From Micromonospora sp. CP22 (GTDB lineage: Bacteria; Actinomycetota; Actinomycetes; Mycobacteriales; Micromonosporaceae), in contig NZ_VCJO01000003.1 in NCBI RefSeq assembly GCF_009712475.1, forward strand, positions 434,916 through 498,915: 64,000 nt of DNA. The letters are read 5' to 3'. Within the stretch, counting starts at the first letter, position 1. Each line of letters opens with the position of its first letter. Below are positions 1-8,188 of this stretch, in pieces. The notes beneath the pieces were generated by a model. It made no database searches, was not told where the DNA came from, and was given only the letters and a program-made list of their open reading frames with translations. A program made the translations under genes and the position numbers.

Positions 1-1460
1 CCCACCGCCGGTAGGGCACGGGTACGTGCCCGCTGCACCGGCCAGCGGCTGAGCACCGCGTCCCCCCACAGCGGGTCGGCGGCGGGCGCGAAAACGTACG
101 GCATCCCCAGCCGGGCGGCGAGCAGTTCCAGGGTGTCGTGGCCGCCGTTGAGCAGCCAGCCCCGGTCGACCTCGCTGAGCACCACCACGTCGGCTCGGCC
201 GATCGCCCGGTGCAGTGCCCTGGGATCGAAGCGGCCGTCGAGGCCGAAGCCCATCCGGATGTTGTACGCCACCAACCGGACCTGCTCCGGCGGCCCGTCC
301 CGATTGGTCGCCGTGAGCCACGGTCCGTGCAGCACGGCGGCGGCGAAGGCGACGAGGGCGGCCAGCGCCGCGTACCACCGCACGGAACGCGTGGACGGCA
401 GCTGCGGCGACCGCTCGGCGGCGGGGTTGACCCGCATCGCGACCACCACGATCAGGGCGGCCACCACGGCCGGCAGCCACTGGTTGGGGTAACCGAGGTC
501 GTAGGCGGCGTAGTACAGCACCGAGGCGACGGCGAAGACGAGCATGCCGCCCACGACCGCGTACGCCGCCCCGCTGCGGGCGACCGGCGACGCCGCACCG
601 ACCAGGCCGAGGCAACCACCCAGCCCTGCGGCGCTGAGCAGCACGGCGAGGGTGAGCAGCGTCGGTGGGCCGAATCCGTTCAGCAGGACCCCGACCAGCA
701 GCAGTACCGGCGGCACCGTCCGCCACCGGTGCCGCGGCGCGGTCAGCGCGCCGAACAGGAACAGTGGTGCGGCGACACCCAGCGGTGCCAGCGCGAACAG
801 CGGCGGCCCGGCGGTGCCGGCCTCGCCGTACCAGTACGACATCGCGACGCCCGCGACCGCCGGTGACAGCGCGAGCATCCCGCCGAGCAGCAGCGTCGGT
901 CCGACCAGCAACCAGGCCGGTCCGACCGACGGGGTGTCGCCGTCACGGGTGCGACCGAAGGTGACCTCGGCGGCCAGCAACGCCGCCACGAGCGCCACGC
1001 TGGCCACCCACGCCGGCCACCACTGCCACCACACCAGGTCGTACGTGCCGAGCAGCGCGTGCCCCAGCGCGCTCGCGGTCAGCCCCAACGCCAACCCGGG
1101 AACCGGATGCGCGACCCGGACGGCGGTGGCGGCCAGCCAGATCAGACCGGCGAGCAGACCGGCGCTGGCCAGCCAGAGTTGGGCCCGGCCGCCCGGCGCG
1201 GCGGTGAGGGTGAGCCGGGAGACACCGAGGAGCAGCACCGCGGTGGCACCGACGACGTCGGCACCGACCCGCGCCACGAGGAACGGGGCGGCGAACGCCA
1301 CCACGAACCAGCCGAGCGCGAACGCGCCGAGCAACTCGGCCGGGGTGGACGCGGCCTGCCCGAAGATGGTGATGACCGACGGCAGGAAGACCCGCAGCAC
1401 GTCGGTCAGGACGACGATTCCCAGGGCCAGGGCGACGGTGCCGAGACGACGCTGACGCAA
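1..1460 (-). CDS. Membrane-anchored endonuclease/exonuclease/phosphatase family protein (partial, C-terminus outside window)
   Basis: Reading the minus strand gives an open frame from a TTG at 1460 that runs off the left edge. The first ~385 residues are strongly hydrophobic, with about ten predicted membrane helices. From about residue 394 a cytosolic or extracellular EEP fold begins: VRLVAYNIRMGFG, then VVLSEVDRGW, where the E is the family's metal ligand, and GDAVLSRWPV. The C-terminal GDFN and SDH motifs lie beyond the window. Proteins of this shape are usually annotated only as EEP family; substrate is unknown (nuclease or phosphodiesterase-like). The TTG start is chosen because GGAAAGAG sits about 7 nt upstream; another in-frame TTG at 1523 has no ribosome site. 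A broken relative of the same family's C-terminal half lies at 15020-15450. Confidence 0.8.
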   Translation of the reverse strand, partial: MRQRRLGTVALALGIVVLTDVLRVFLPSVITIFGQAASTPAELLGAFALGWFVVAFAAPFLVARVGADVVGATAVLLLGVSRLTLTAAPGGRAQLWLASAGLLAGLIWLAATAVRVAHPVPGLALGLTASALGHALLGTYDLVWWQWWPAWVASVALVAALLAAEVTFGRTRDGDTPSVGPAWLLVGPTLLLGGMLALSPAVAGVAMSYWYGEAGTAGPPLFALAPLGVAAPLFLFGALTAPRHRWRTVPPVLLLVGVLLNGFGPPTLLTLAVLLSAAGLGGCLGLVGAASPVARSGAAYAVVGGMLVFAVASVLYYAAYDLGYPNQWLPAVVAALIVVVAMRVNPAAERSPQLPSTRSVRWYAALAALVAFAAAVLHGPWLTATNRDGPPEQVRLVAYNIRMGFGLDGRFDPRALHRAIGRADVVVLSEVDRGWLLNGGHDTLELLAARLGMPYVFAPAADPLWGDAVLSRWPVQRARTRALPAV

Positions 1461-1562
1461 CAGGTTCTCTTTCCGCCGAGGGGTGGTGCGGCGATTCTGC
1501 TGGCCCTGCCCGGTGCCGGTCAACGGTTCCGCGACGGGGTTACCCGTCGGGTGGGCACATGG

Positions 1563-1594
1563 CGAGGGCGCCCGCCGACTGGCGGACGCCCTCG
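1563..1594 (-). terminator. Hairpin downstream of hupB
   Basis: The arms CGAGGGCG-C-CCGCC and GGCGG-A-CGCCCTCG pair across a 4-nt loop (13 pairs, one mismatch) directly after the hupB stop. There is no clear U-tract, which is common for actinobacterial terminators. Confidence 0.6.
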
Positions 1595-1607
1595 TCGTAC
1601 GACCGGC

Positions 1608-2222
1608 TCAGCGCCGGGTCGTCGCCTTCCTGGCCGGCGCCTTCTTCGCCGGGGCCTTCTTGGCGGTCGCGGTCTTGCGGGCCGCTGTCGCCTTGCTCGC
1701 CGTGGTGGTCTTCTTCGCCGCGGTGGTCTTCTTCGTCGCGGCCTTCTTCGCCGGAGCGGCCTTGGCAGTCGTCTTGGTCGCCTTGGTCGCGGTGGTCTTC
1801 CTGGCCGGCGCGGTCTTGCTCGCCGTGGTCTTCTTGGCTGCGGTGCTTCTCGCCGCGGTCGTCTTCTTCGCCGTGGTCGCCTTGGCACCGGTGGTCTTGG
1901 CGGTGGCCCCGACGGTCTTCTTCGCCGCAGCGGTGGCCTTCGGCACCTTGCCGCTGGCCACCATCTCCTTGAACCCGGCGCCGGGGCGGAACGTCGGCAC
2001 GGAGGTCTTCTTGACCTTCACTGCCTCCCCCGTACGCGGGTTCCGGGCTGTTCGTGCGCCGCGCACCCGCTTCTCGAACGCTCCGAAACCGGTGATCGCC
2101 ACTTTCTCGCCCTTGGTGACCGCCGCCTGGACCTCAGCGAGGACCGCGTCGAGCGCGGCCGTCGCCGTTTTCCGGTCCCCCAGGCGAACGGCGAGCGCCT
2201 CGATGAGCTCGGCCTTGTTCAC
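1608..2222 (-). CDS. hupB: HU-family nucleoid protein with Lys/Ala-rich tail
   Basis: Histone-like DNA-bending protein of the nucleoid, 204 aa. Residues 1-90 are a complete HU domain: it opens VNKAELIEALAVRLGD and carries GFGAFEKRVRGARTARNP, the DNA-binding arm with its conserved R-N-P tip. Residues ~100-204 are a low-complexity tail of AKKTT/PAKKA-type units, as in mycobacterial and streptomycete HupB/HupS, which makes it about twice the size of E. coli HU. GTG start at 2222, preceded by AGGAGGAAGTC. The opposite strand of the tail yields a long artefactual Ala/Val/Phe frame. It is the last gene after leuCD, as in M. tuberculosis (Rv2986c). Confidence 0.95.
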   Translation of the reverse strand: MNKAELIEALAVRLGDRKTATAALDAVLAEVQAAVTKGEKVAITGFGAFEKRVRGARTARNPRTGEAVKVKKTSVPTFRPGAGFKEMVASGKVPKATAAAKKTVGATAKTTGAKATTAKKTTAARSTAAKKTTASKTAPARKTTATKATKTTAKAAPAKKAATKKTTAAKKTTTASKATAARKTATAKKAPAKKAPARKATTRR

Positions 2223-2336
2223 GACTTCCTCCTGATTGTGCAACTGACTCGACGCGAGCCATTCTGCGCGCACGGTATGCCCTGTGCTGGCGGGACACAA
2301 ACATTCGGTGGAAAAAAGCCCTTGTGTCGTAACGGA

Positions 2337-2369
2337 TTCGCCCCCGCCGGTGGCACCGGCGGGGGCGAA
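2337..2369 (-). terminator. Perfect 14-bp hairpin after leuD
   Basis: TTCGCCCCCGCCGG and CCGGCGGGGGCGAA pair perfectly around a TGGCA loop, 26 bp beyond the leuD stop. It separates leuCD transcription from the hupB promoter region (2223-2336). Confidence 0.7.
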
Positions 2370-2394
2370 AACGGCTCTGGATCGGGCGGTCGGG

Positions 2395-2982
2395 CTACGC
2401 GACCCGGGGCAGGAAGGCCGGTCGGCGGGCCTCGTAGGCGCTGATCCGGTCCTCGTGTCGGAGGGTGAGTCCAATGTCGTCCAAGCCCTCCATCAGCCGC
2501 CATCGGCTGAAGTCGTCGAGCGGGAACGACCAGTTTGCGGTGCCGATCCGTACCTCGCGGGCGGTCAGGTCGACGACCACCTCGGTGGTCGGTTCCGCCT
2601 CGACCAGACGCCAGATCTCTTCGACGGCTTTCAATTCCAGCTCGACCGGGAGCAACCCTTCCTTGAGTGCGTTCCCACGGAAGATGTCACCGAAGCGCGG
2701 CGAGATCACCACTCGGAAGCCGTAGTCGCGCAACGCCCAGACGGCGTGCTCCCGCGACGATCCGGTGCCGAACTCGGGACCGGCGACCAAAATCGACGCC
2801 CCCGAATAGGCTTGATCATTGAGTACGAATGCCGGGTCCTCACGCCACGCGCTGAACAGTCCGTCGGCGAATCCGGTACGAGTCACCCGCTTGAGGTACA
2901 CGGCGGGAATGATCTGATCGGTGTCCACGTCGGACCGACGCAGCGGCAGGGCGGTGCCGGTGTGCACGGTGAACTTGTCCAT
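2395..2982 (-). CDS. leuD: 3-isopropylmalate/(R)-2-methylmalate dehydratase small subunit
   Basis: Small (swivelling) subunit of isopropylmalate isomerase, 195 aa. The N-terminus MDKFTVHTG and the motif [17 protein letters not shown], plus [13 protein letters not shown] (active-site loop), are diagnostic. It partners LeuC to isomerise 2- to 3-isopropylmalate in leucine synthesis; because cimA is also present it probably also converts citramalate in isoleucine synthesis (inference). ATG at 2982 is preferred over a TTG at 2991 because GAAGGG is 10 nt upstream. It follows leuC by 15 bp, in one transcription unit. Confidence 0.96.
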   Translation of the reverse strand: MDKFTVHTGTALPLRRSDVDTDQIIPAVYLKRVTRTGFADGLFSAWREDPAFVLNDQAYSGASILVAGPEFGTGSSREHAVWALRDYGFRVVISPRFGDIFRGNALKEGLLPVELELKAVEEIWRLVEAEPTTEVVVDLTAREVRIGTANWSFPLDDFSRWRLMEGLDDIGLTLRHEDRISAYEARRPAFLPRVA

Positions 2983-2997
2983 CTGTCGCAAGCCCTT

Positions 2998-4443
2998 CTA
3001 CAGGTCGGCGGGAGCGGCCAGCCGGCCGACGACGGCGGTGGCGGCGGCCACCGGCGGGCTGACCAGGTGGGTACGCCCGCCCCGGCCCTGGCGGCCCTCG
3101 AAGTTCCGGTTGGAGGTCGAGGCGGCGCGCTGCCCCGGGGAGAGCGTGTCCGGGTTCATGCCGAGACACATGGAGCAACCGGCGAAGCGCCATTCGGCCC
3201 CGGCGTCGGTGAAGACCTTGTCCAGCCCCTCCGCCTCGGCGGCCTCGCGCACCGCAGCCGAGCCGGGCACCACCAGCATGCGTACCCCGTCGGCCACCCG
3301 GTGGCCGCGCAGCACGTCGGCCGCGGCACGGAGATCCTCCAGCCGTCCGTTGGTGCACGAACCGACGAAGACCACGTCGACGGCGAGGTCGCGCAGCGCG
3401 GTACCGGGGGTCAGGTCCATGTAGGCCAGGGCCCGGCGGGCGGCGGCCCGCTCCGGCTCGGTGGCGAACTCCTCCGGGTCCGGCACGGTCGCGGCCAGCG
3501 GCGCGCCCTGCCCGGGGTTGGTGCCCCAGGTCACGAACGGGGTGACCTGGGCGGCGTCCAGCGTCACCTCGGCGTCGAAGGTCGCGCCCTCGTCGGTGGG
3601 CAGCGTCCGCCAGTACTCCAGCGCCGCATCCCAGTCGGCGCCGCTGGGGGCGTTGGGCCGCCCCTTCAGGTACGCGAAGGTGGTCTCGTCCGGCGCGATC
3701 ATGCCGGCCTTGGCACCCCACTCGATGGACATGTTGGCGATCGTCATCCGTCCCTCCATGGACAGCGCTCGGATCGCCTCACCCCGGTACTCGACGATGT
3801 GCCCGCGCCCGCCACCGGTGCCGACCTTGGCGATCAGGGCGAGCACCAGGTCCTTGGCGGTGACGCCGGGGCCCAGGCGGCCGTTGACGGTGACCGCCAT
3901 CGTCTTCGGCCGGGCCTGCGGCAGCGTCTGGGTGGCCAGCACGTGCTCGACCTCACTGGTGCCGATGCCGAACGCCAGGGCACCGAAGGCCCCGTGCGTG
4001 GCCGTGTGCGAGTCGCCGCAGACGATCGTCATGCCGGGCTGGGTGAGCCCGAGCTGCGGGCCGATGACGTGCACGATCCCCTGGTTCTCGTCGCCCAGCG
4101 GGTGCAGCTTCACCCCGAACTCGGCGCAGTTGCGGCGCAGCGTCTCGATCTGCGTACGCGAGGTCGGGTCTGCGATGGTGAGCAGGTCGCCACGGCGCTG
4201 CTGGAAGCTGGGATCCGCGTACCCGGTCGGGGTGTTGTGATCCTCGGTCGCGAGCGTGAGGTCGGTACGCCGCACCCGGCGGCCCGCCATGCGCAGGCCG
4301 TCGAACGCCTGCGGGCTGGTCACCTCGTGCAGCAGGTGCAGGTCGATGAAGAGCAGATCGGGCTCACCATCGGCGGACCGGACGACGTGTGCGTCCCAGA
4401 CCTTCTCGGCCAGGGTCCTCGGCTCAGGAGTGACTCCCACCAT
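2998..4443 (-). CDS. leuC: 3-isopropylmalate dehydratase large subunit
   Basis: Aconitase-family [4Fe-4S] dehydratase, 481 aa, catalytic subunit paired with LeuD. The three cluster cysteines are visible: VGSCTN (about C363) and CSMC (about C423 and C426). ATEDHNTPT and [13 protein letters not shown] are also conserved. The ATG at 4443 lies only 37 bp from the divergent ndgR start. A TAGGAT -10-like hexamer (4450-4455, minus) ends 6 nt before the ATG and no Shine-Dalgarno is present, suggesting a leaderless mRNA (inference). Confidence 0.97.
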   Translation of the reverse strand: MVGVTPEPRTLAEKVWDAHVVRSADGEPDLLFIDLHLLHEVTSPQAFDGLRMAGRRVRRTDLTLATEDHNTPTGYADPSFQQRRGDLLTIADPTSRTQIETLRRNCAEFGVKLHPLGDENQGIVHVIGPQLGLTQPGMTIVCGDSHTATHGAFGALAFGIGTSEVEHVLATQTLPQARPKTMAVTVNGRLGPGVTAKDLVLALIAKVGTGGGRGHIVEYRGEAIRALSMEGRMTIANMSIEWGAKAGMIAPDETTFAYLKGRPNAPSGADWDAALEYWRTLPTDEGATFDAEVTLDAAQVTPFVTWGTNPGQGAPLAATVPDPEEFATEPERAAARRALAYMDLTPGTALRDLAVDVVFVGSCTNGRLEDLRAAADVLRGHRVADGVRMLVVPGSAAVREAAEAEGLDKVFTDAGAEWRFAGCSMCLGMNPDTLSPGQRAASTSNRNFEGRQGRGGRTHLVSPPVAAATAVVGRLAAPADL

Positions 4444-4444
4444 C

Positions 4445-4480
4445 TGGACATCCTAAATTCTGGGAGGTAAATTTCGGCTT
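4445..4480 (+). promoter_or_regulatory. Back-to-back leuC / ndgR promoters
   Basis: Plus strand: TGGACA (4445-4450), a 17-bp spacer, TAAATT (4468-4473), then 7 nt to the ndgR GTG at 4481. Minus strand: TAGGAT (4455-4450), then 6 nt to the leuC ATG. TAAATT occurs twice, at 4454 and 4468. The -35 of ndgR overlaps the start of the leuC transcript, so both genes could be controlled by one bound protein. Inferred from sequence only. Confidence 0.6.
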
Positions 4481-5179
4481 GTGGGACACAGTATGAGCGG
4501 TGTCGGCGTTCTCGACAAGGCGGTGGTCATCCTGGCCGCCTGTGTCGACGGCGCCAGCCTGGCCGAACTCGTTGAACGCACCAAGCTGCCCCGGGCCACC
4601 GCGCACCGGCTGGCGCAGGCACTGGAGATTCACCGGATGCTGGTCCGGGACACCCAGGGCCGCTGGCGTCCGGGCCCGCGCCTGGGTGAGCTGGCGAACG
4701 CGGCGCCGGACGTGCTGCTGACTGCGGCCGAGCCACTGTTGGCCGCGTTGCGGGACGCGACGGGCGAAAGCGCGCAGCTCTACCTTCGTCGGGCCGACGA
4801 GCGGATCTGCGTGGCCGCCGCCGAGCGGGCCAGCGGGCTGCGCGACACGGTGCCGGTCGGCTCGGTGCTGCCGATGACCGCCGGATCGGCGGCGCAGATC
4901 CTGCTCGCCTGGGAGCCGCCGGAGGCGGTGATGCCGCTGCTGCCCCGGTCCAAGTTCACCGGCCGCACCCTGGCCGAGGTGCGACGTCGCGGCTGGGCGC
5001 AGAGTGTCGCCGAACGCGAGGCGGGTGTGGCCAGCGTCTCAGCGCCGATCCGCGACCGTACCGGCCGGGTCATCGCCGCCATCAGCATCTCGGGCCCGAT
5101 CGAGCGTCTCGGTCGCCGCCCCGGCGAACGTCACGCCATGGCGGTGGTCCGAGCCGGCCAACGCCTCTCCGGCCTCTGA
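4481..5179 (+). CDS. ndgR: IclR-family regulator of amino-acid metabolism (NdgR/LtbR type)
   Basis: 232-aa IclR-type DNA-binding regulator. N-terminal winged HTH (residues ~8-65: GVGVLDKAVVIL, LPRATAHRLAQALE) and a C-terminal effector domain (GESAQLYLRRADERICVAAAE, SVSAPIRDRTGRVIAAISISGP). The MGHSM start and these blocks match my memory of Streptomyces NdgR, which sits divergent to leuCD and controls leucine and other amino-acid genes; M. tuberculosis Rv2989 is the positional equivalent. GTG 4481 is chosen over ATG 4493 because it gives the NdgR-type N-terminus and lies 7 nt from a -10 hexamer. Confidence 0.92.
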   Translation: MGHSMSGVGVLDKAVVILAACVDGASLAELVERTKLPRATAHRLAQALEIHRMLVRDTQGRWRPGPRLGELANAAPDVLLTAAEPLLAALRDATGESAQLYLRRADERICVAAAERASGLRDTVPVGSVLPMTAGSAAQILLAWEPPEAVMPLLPRSKFTGRTLAEVRRRGWAQSVAEREAGVASVSAPIRDRTGRVIAAISISGPIERLGRRPGERHAMAVVRAGQRLSGL

Positions 5180-5193
5180 CCCACCCACCCCAC

Positions 5194-5260
5194 CGAGTTG
5201 ATCAAGAAGTTTTGGTCAGATATCCGTACGGGCGGTGACCAAAACTTCTTGATCAACTCG
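5194..5260. repeat. Long inverted repeat, copy 1 (25-bp perfect arms)
   Basis: Arms 5194-5218 and 5236-5260 are exact reverse complements around a 17-nt spacer. The core TGATCAAGAAGTTTTGGTCA recurs, again as an inverted repeat, at 51597-51665. It sits between the ndgR stop and the tRNA-Glu gene, which converge here, so it may act as a bidirectional terminator, or be a member of a dispersed intergenic repeat family. Confidence 0.85.
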
Positions 5261-5267
5261 TGTGTGG

Positions 5268-5340
5268 TAGCCCCGACCGGATTCGAACCGGCGCTACCGC
5301 CTTGAGAGGGCGGCGTCCTGGGCCGCTAGACGACGGGGCC
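5268..5340 (-). tRNA. tRNA-Glu (anticodon CTC), copy with encoded CCA
   Basis: 73-nt cloverleaf read from 5340 to 5268. Acceptor GGCCCCG pairs with CGGGGCT (a G-U at the first pair) and is followed by A73. The anticodon stem CCGCC/GGCGG encloses the loop CTCTCAA, anticodon CTC, and the T-loop is GTTCGAATC. The next three bases on the minus strand are CCA, so the 3' end is genome-encoded here, unlike the identical copy at 5556. Confidence 0.95.
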
Positions 5341-5510
5341 AGGTACTTTCCTGATTCACCGACCCCTGCGGGCGGTGCGGCAGTAGTCTAGCGGCGCGTT
5401 GGGGACAGCCCCCACAGGGGTGGGCCGACCCGACGCGCGGACCATCGGGGTGGCGAAACCGCTCGCGCTTCCCCAGGACAGCGGAACGGGCAGCGGAACG
5501 GGCGCACAGC

Positions 5511-5546
5511 AAAACGGCCCGCTCCGCCTCAGCGGAACGAGCCGTC
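5511..5546 (-). terminator. Intrinsic terminator after the second tRNA-Glu
   Basis: On the minus strand ACGGC-CG-CCGC and its complement form an imperfect stem over a TGAG loop, followed by TTTT. It begins 10 nt past the tRNA 3' end. Confidence 0.7.
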
Positions 5547-5555
5547 AACAACCTG

Positions 5556-5628
5556 TAGCCCCGACCGGATTCGAACCGGCGCTACCGCCTTGAGAGGGCG
5601 GCGTCCTGGGCCGCTAGACGACGGGGCC
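5556..5628 (-). tRNA. tRNA-Glu (anticodon CTC), identical second copy
   Basis: All 73 positions equal the copy at 5268-5340, but the base triplet after the discriminator is CAG rather than CCA. The two copies are in tandem, 215 bp apart, with a terminator between them, which suggests separate transcripts. Confidence 0.95.
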
Positions 5629-5764
5629 AGAACACATCGCGACACCACCTCTGCGGTGGCGTCGCCGAACTCTACCAGACCTCATGGCCGAGCCCCTTGC
5701 GGTGCGTCGGCGCTGAACTCCACCAGAATCCAGCGGCCTCGATTCACGTGGAATCGCGGCTGCG

Positions 5765-5836
5765 CTGGGGTACCAGGACTCGAACCTAGACTAACTGAAC
5801 CAGAATCAGTCGGGCTGCCAATTACCCCATACCCCA
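5765..5836 (-). tRNA. tRNA-Gln (anticodon CTG)
   Basis: 72-nt cloverleaf from 5836 to 5765. The acceptor stem TGGGGTA/TACCCCA has discriminator G; the anticodon loop TTCTGGT is closed by ACTGA/TCAGT; the T-arm contains GTTCGAGTC. No CCA is encoded. It lies upstream of the tRNA-Glu pair. The GatCAB amidotransferase encoded at 54-57.5 kb is the enzyme that would convert Glu-tRNA-Gln. Confidence 0.94.
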
Positions 5837-5932
5837 TTGGCCCCTTGCGGCGCCGGGAACAAACTCTACCCTCCCGGCACCGACAGGCCAAATCGACTTC
5901 CCCATAACGTGCCTGAGCTGCCCAAACGGCGT

Positions 5933-6736
5933 TCAGGCCGCCGACACGACCGGGTTCGTCAGCTCGCCGATCCCCTCGATCCGGACGCTCACCGTATCCC
6001 CGTCCGTGAGCGGACTAACCCCTGCTGGCGTGCCGGTCAGCACGACGTCACCGGGCAGCAGCGTCATCACGTGTGAGACGTACGACACGAGTGCCGGGGC
6101 GTCGAAGACCATGTCCCCGGTCCGGCCGAGCTGCCGCACCTCCATCTCCTCCGGATCACGACCGACCTCACAGCGGATCTCCAGATCGGTGACGTCCAAC
6201 CCGGTGGTGATCCACGGGCCGATCGGGCAGAACGAGTCGAACCCCTTGGCCCGGGTCCACTGGCTGTCCGAACGCTGGAGATCCCGGGCGGTCACATCGT
6301 TGGCACAGGTGTAGCCGAAGATGGCCCGCTCCGCCGCGGCACGGTCCGCCCGGCGGGCGCCGGGCGCGCCGATCACCACCGCCAGTTCGGCCTCGTGCTC
6401 GACCTGCTTGCTGAACTCCGGCAGCCGGATCGCGTCCCGGGGGCCGATGACCGAGGTCGACGGCTTCAGGAACAACAGCGGTTCCTTCGGCACCTCCGCG
6501 CCGTGCTCGGCGGCGTGTTCGGCGTAGTTACGCCCGACACAGACCACCTTGCTGGGCAGGATCGGCGAGAGCAGCCGGACATCGGACAGCGCCCAGCGGA
6601 CCCCGCTGAACGTGATCTGGCCGAACGGGTGACCGGAGATCTCCGCGATGGTGAGCCCCTGCGGGCCCGCCTCCGGCTCCCCTTCGACGACACCGAACGA
6701 CATTCCCTTGGCATGAGCGAAACGAGCGATACGCAC
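5933..6736 (-). CDS. Fumarylacetoacetate hydrolase (FAH) family protein
   Basis: 267-aa FAH-fold hydrolase/decarboxylase. KVVCVGRNYAEHAAE, EHEAELAVVIG (metal-binding E-x-E), GYTCANDVTARDLQ, KGFDSFCPIGPW and GDVVLTGTPAGV are hallmarks of the 2-hydroxyhepta-2,4-diene-1,7-dioate isomerase / acylpyruvase subgroup. Substrate cannot be set from sequence. The start is GTG 6736: TACATT lies 6 nt upstream and no ribosome site is seen, so probably leaderless. In M. tuberculosis and Streptomyces the equivalent gene neighbours gltX; here it is followed only by tRNA genes. Confidence 0.88.
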   Translation of the reverse strand: MRIARFAHAKGMSFGVVEGEPEAGPQGLTIAEISGHPFGQITFSGVRWALSDVRLLSPILPSKVVCVGRNYAEHAAEHGAEVPKEPLLFLKPSTSVIGPRDAIRLPEFSKQVEHEAELAVVIGAPGARRADRAAAERAIFGYTCANDVTARDLQRSDSQWTRAKGFDSFCPIGPWITTGLDVTDLEIRCEVGRDPEEMEVRQLGRTGDMVFDAPALVSYVSHVMTLLPGDVVLTGTPAGVSPLTDGDTVSVRIEGIGELTNPVVSAA

Positions 6737-6868
6737 CAGGCCAATGTAGTGCGAACAGCGGCGATCGCCGCAGCTTACCCGCCTCGCCGCCGGTCGGAGC
6801 CGGATTCGCCGCTTCGTACCCGCACGGCGTGCGCCCGCCCCTAGCGTCGGCTGCGGAGGTTCGTTCGT

Positions 6869-8155
6869 ATGCCTGCATCGACACGACACCACAAGGCCCT
6901 CGCGGCGATCGTGCACTGCGTCGGGCTGCTGACCGCCCTGCCGGTGCTGCCGGCGGACACCGCTGCCGACTCGTCGGCGGCTCGGCAGCTCCAGCCGGCG
7001 GCGGCCACCACGTCCGACCCCAACCTGCCGTCGGCGCCACCGGCGGTCCCGACGCCGACCCGGGTGGTCAAGCCGGCCGCCAGGCCGAAGGTGAGCGTAC
7101 GGGTCGCACCGGAGCAGAGCCCCGACCCCAGGTACCGCATCGAGGTCCGCAACACCGGCTCCACCTCGGTCGAGACCACGGTCCGCCAGGAGTTGCCGCA
7201 GGGGGTCTCGGCGAGCACGGTCAGCGACGGCGGCCGGGTGGTGAGCCCCGACGGGTCGCGGTCGACCGAGGTGACCTGGCGACTGAGGCTGCCGCCGGGC
7301 GGCACCACCACGCTGGGTACCACGCTCACCACCGCCTCGCAGCAGCCGGTGACCGCACCGGCGTGCGCCTTCGCCAGCGACGGTCGTCAGCCGTACGACT
7401 GCGCGAGCGCCACCTGGACAGCGCCGGGGGACTCGGCCCTCAACGCGCAGGAGCCCACCGGCTGGCGTCGTCAGGCACCCGCGCTCCTGGCCGCCGGGAC
7501 CGCGCTACTGGTGCTGGGTCTGGTGGCGCTGATCACCTGGCGGCGGCGTCGACGGCCGGTGGCCGCGGCGCTGGCCTCGGACGGCCCGGGGACGATCTAT
7601 CCCCGCCCGGCCACCCCGCGACCGCCGACCCGGCGACGTAAGCCGCCGGTGTGGTTGGTGGTGCCGGTGGCCGCGACCGTGCTGGCCGGCACGGTGGGCG
7701 CCGCCGCCTGGTCGGCCACCCGACGGGTCACCGCGATCGACACGGACAGCCAGCCGACCACCGGAGCGTGGAAGGGCACCGGGGTCCAGGGCGTGCTGGG
7801 GATGCCGCTGCGCGAGGACGCGTTCGAGTTCACCGTCTACCAGATGAGCTGCGAGCCGGGCCGGGGCGCACGGCAGTGCCAGGCGACCGTCGGGGTCCGC
7901 AACCTCACCCGGGAACACCAGAGCTGGCACGGCAAGCTGCAACGGGCGTACCTGGCCAACGGGAACTGGGTCACCACCGACGAGTCGGCCACCCGACGGG
8001 CGAACCAGGGACGCGACGTGTTCGCCGACCCGGTCGCCGCCGGCAGCCGCCTGGTGCTGCCGTTGGTCTTCACCATCAACGGGCGGGAGGTGCCGCAGCG
8101 GCTGGAGTTGCGCAGCGGGGTCTTCTCGGCCGGCGTACGGGTCGACGTGCCCTGA
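6869..8155 (+). CDS. Secreted/membrane protein with DUF11-like and DUF4352-like domains
   Basis: 428 aa, function not known. A signal-like segment (residues ~8-35) leads into a Pro-rich stretch. Then comes a beta-sandwich resembling DUF11 surface repeats (RYRIEVRNTGSTSVETTV, LPPGGTTTL). Two membrane helices (around 205-228 and 265-288) flank an Arg-rich cytosolic loop. The C-terminal ~120 residues (FEFTVYQMSCEPG, VGVRNLTREHQSW) look like a telokin-like DUF4352 extracellular domain. The ATG is preceded by GGAGG at a good distance. It diverges from the FAH gene. Confidence 0.75.
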   Translation: MPASTRHHKALAAIVHCVGLLTALPVLPADTAADSSAARQLQPAAATTSDPNLPSAPPAVPTPTRVVKPAARPKVSVRVAPEQSPDPRYRIEVRNTGSTSVETTVRQELPQGVSASTVSDGGRVVSPDGSRSTEVTWRLRLPPGGTTTLGTTLTTASQQPVTAPACAFASDGRQPYDCASATWTAPGDSALNAQEPTGWRRQAPALLAAGTALLVLGLVALITWRRRRRPVAAALASDGPGTIYPRPATPRPPTRRRKPPVWLVVPVAATVLAGTVGAAAWSATRRVTAIDTDSQPTTGAWKGTGVQGVLGMPLREDAFEFTVYQMSCEPGRGARQCQATVGVRNLTREHQSWHGKLQRAYLANGNWVTTDESATRRANQGRDVFADPVAAGSRLVLPLVFTINGREVPQRLELRSGVFSAGVRVDVP

Positions 8156-8188
8156 CCGGCGCTCGGACGGCGGTCGTACCCTTGGGCC

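Noticed and set aside
1059..2444. Long plus-strand frames opposite hupB, with Ala/Val/Phe- or Gly/Arg-rich translation
   Set aside because: They are antisense to the HU gene's repetitive Lys/Ala codons; the minus strand gives a complete HU domain with a good ribosome site.
2284..4470. 728-aa plus-strand frame opposite leuDC
   Set aside because: It mirrors leuC and leuD, whose catalytic motifs are intact; the translation is His/Arg/Gly-rich with no domain.
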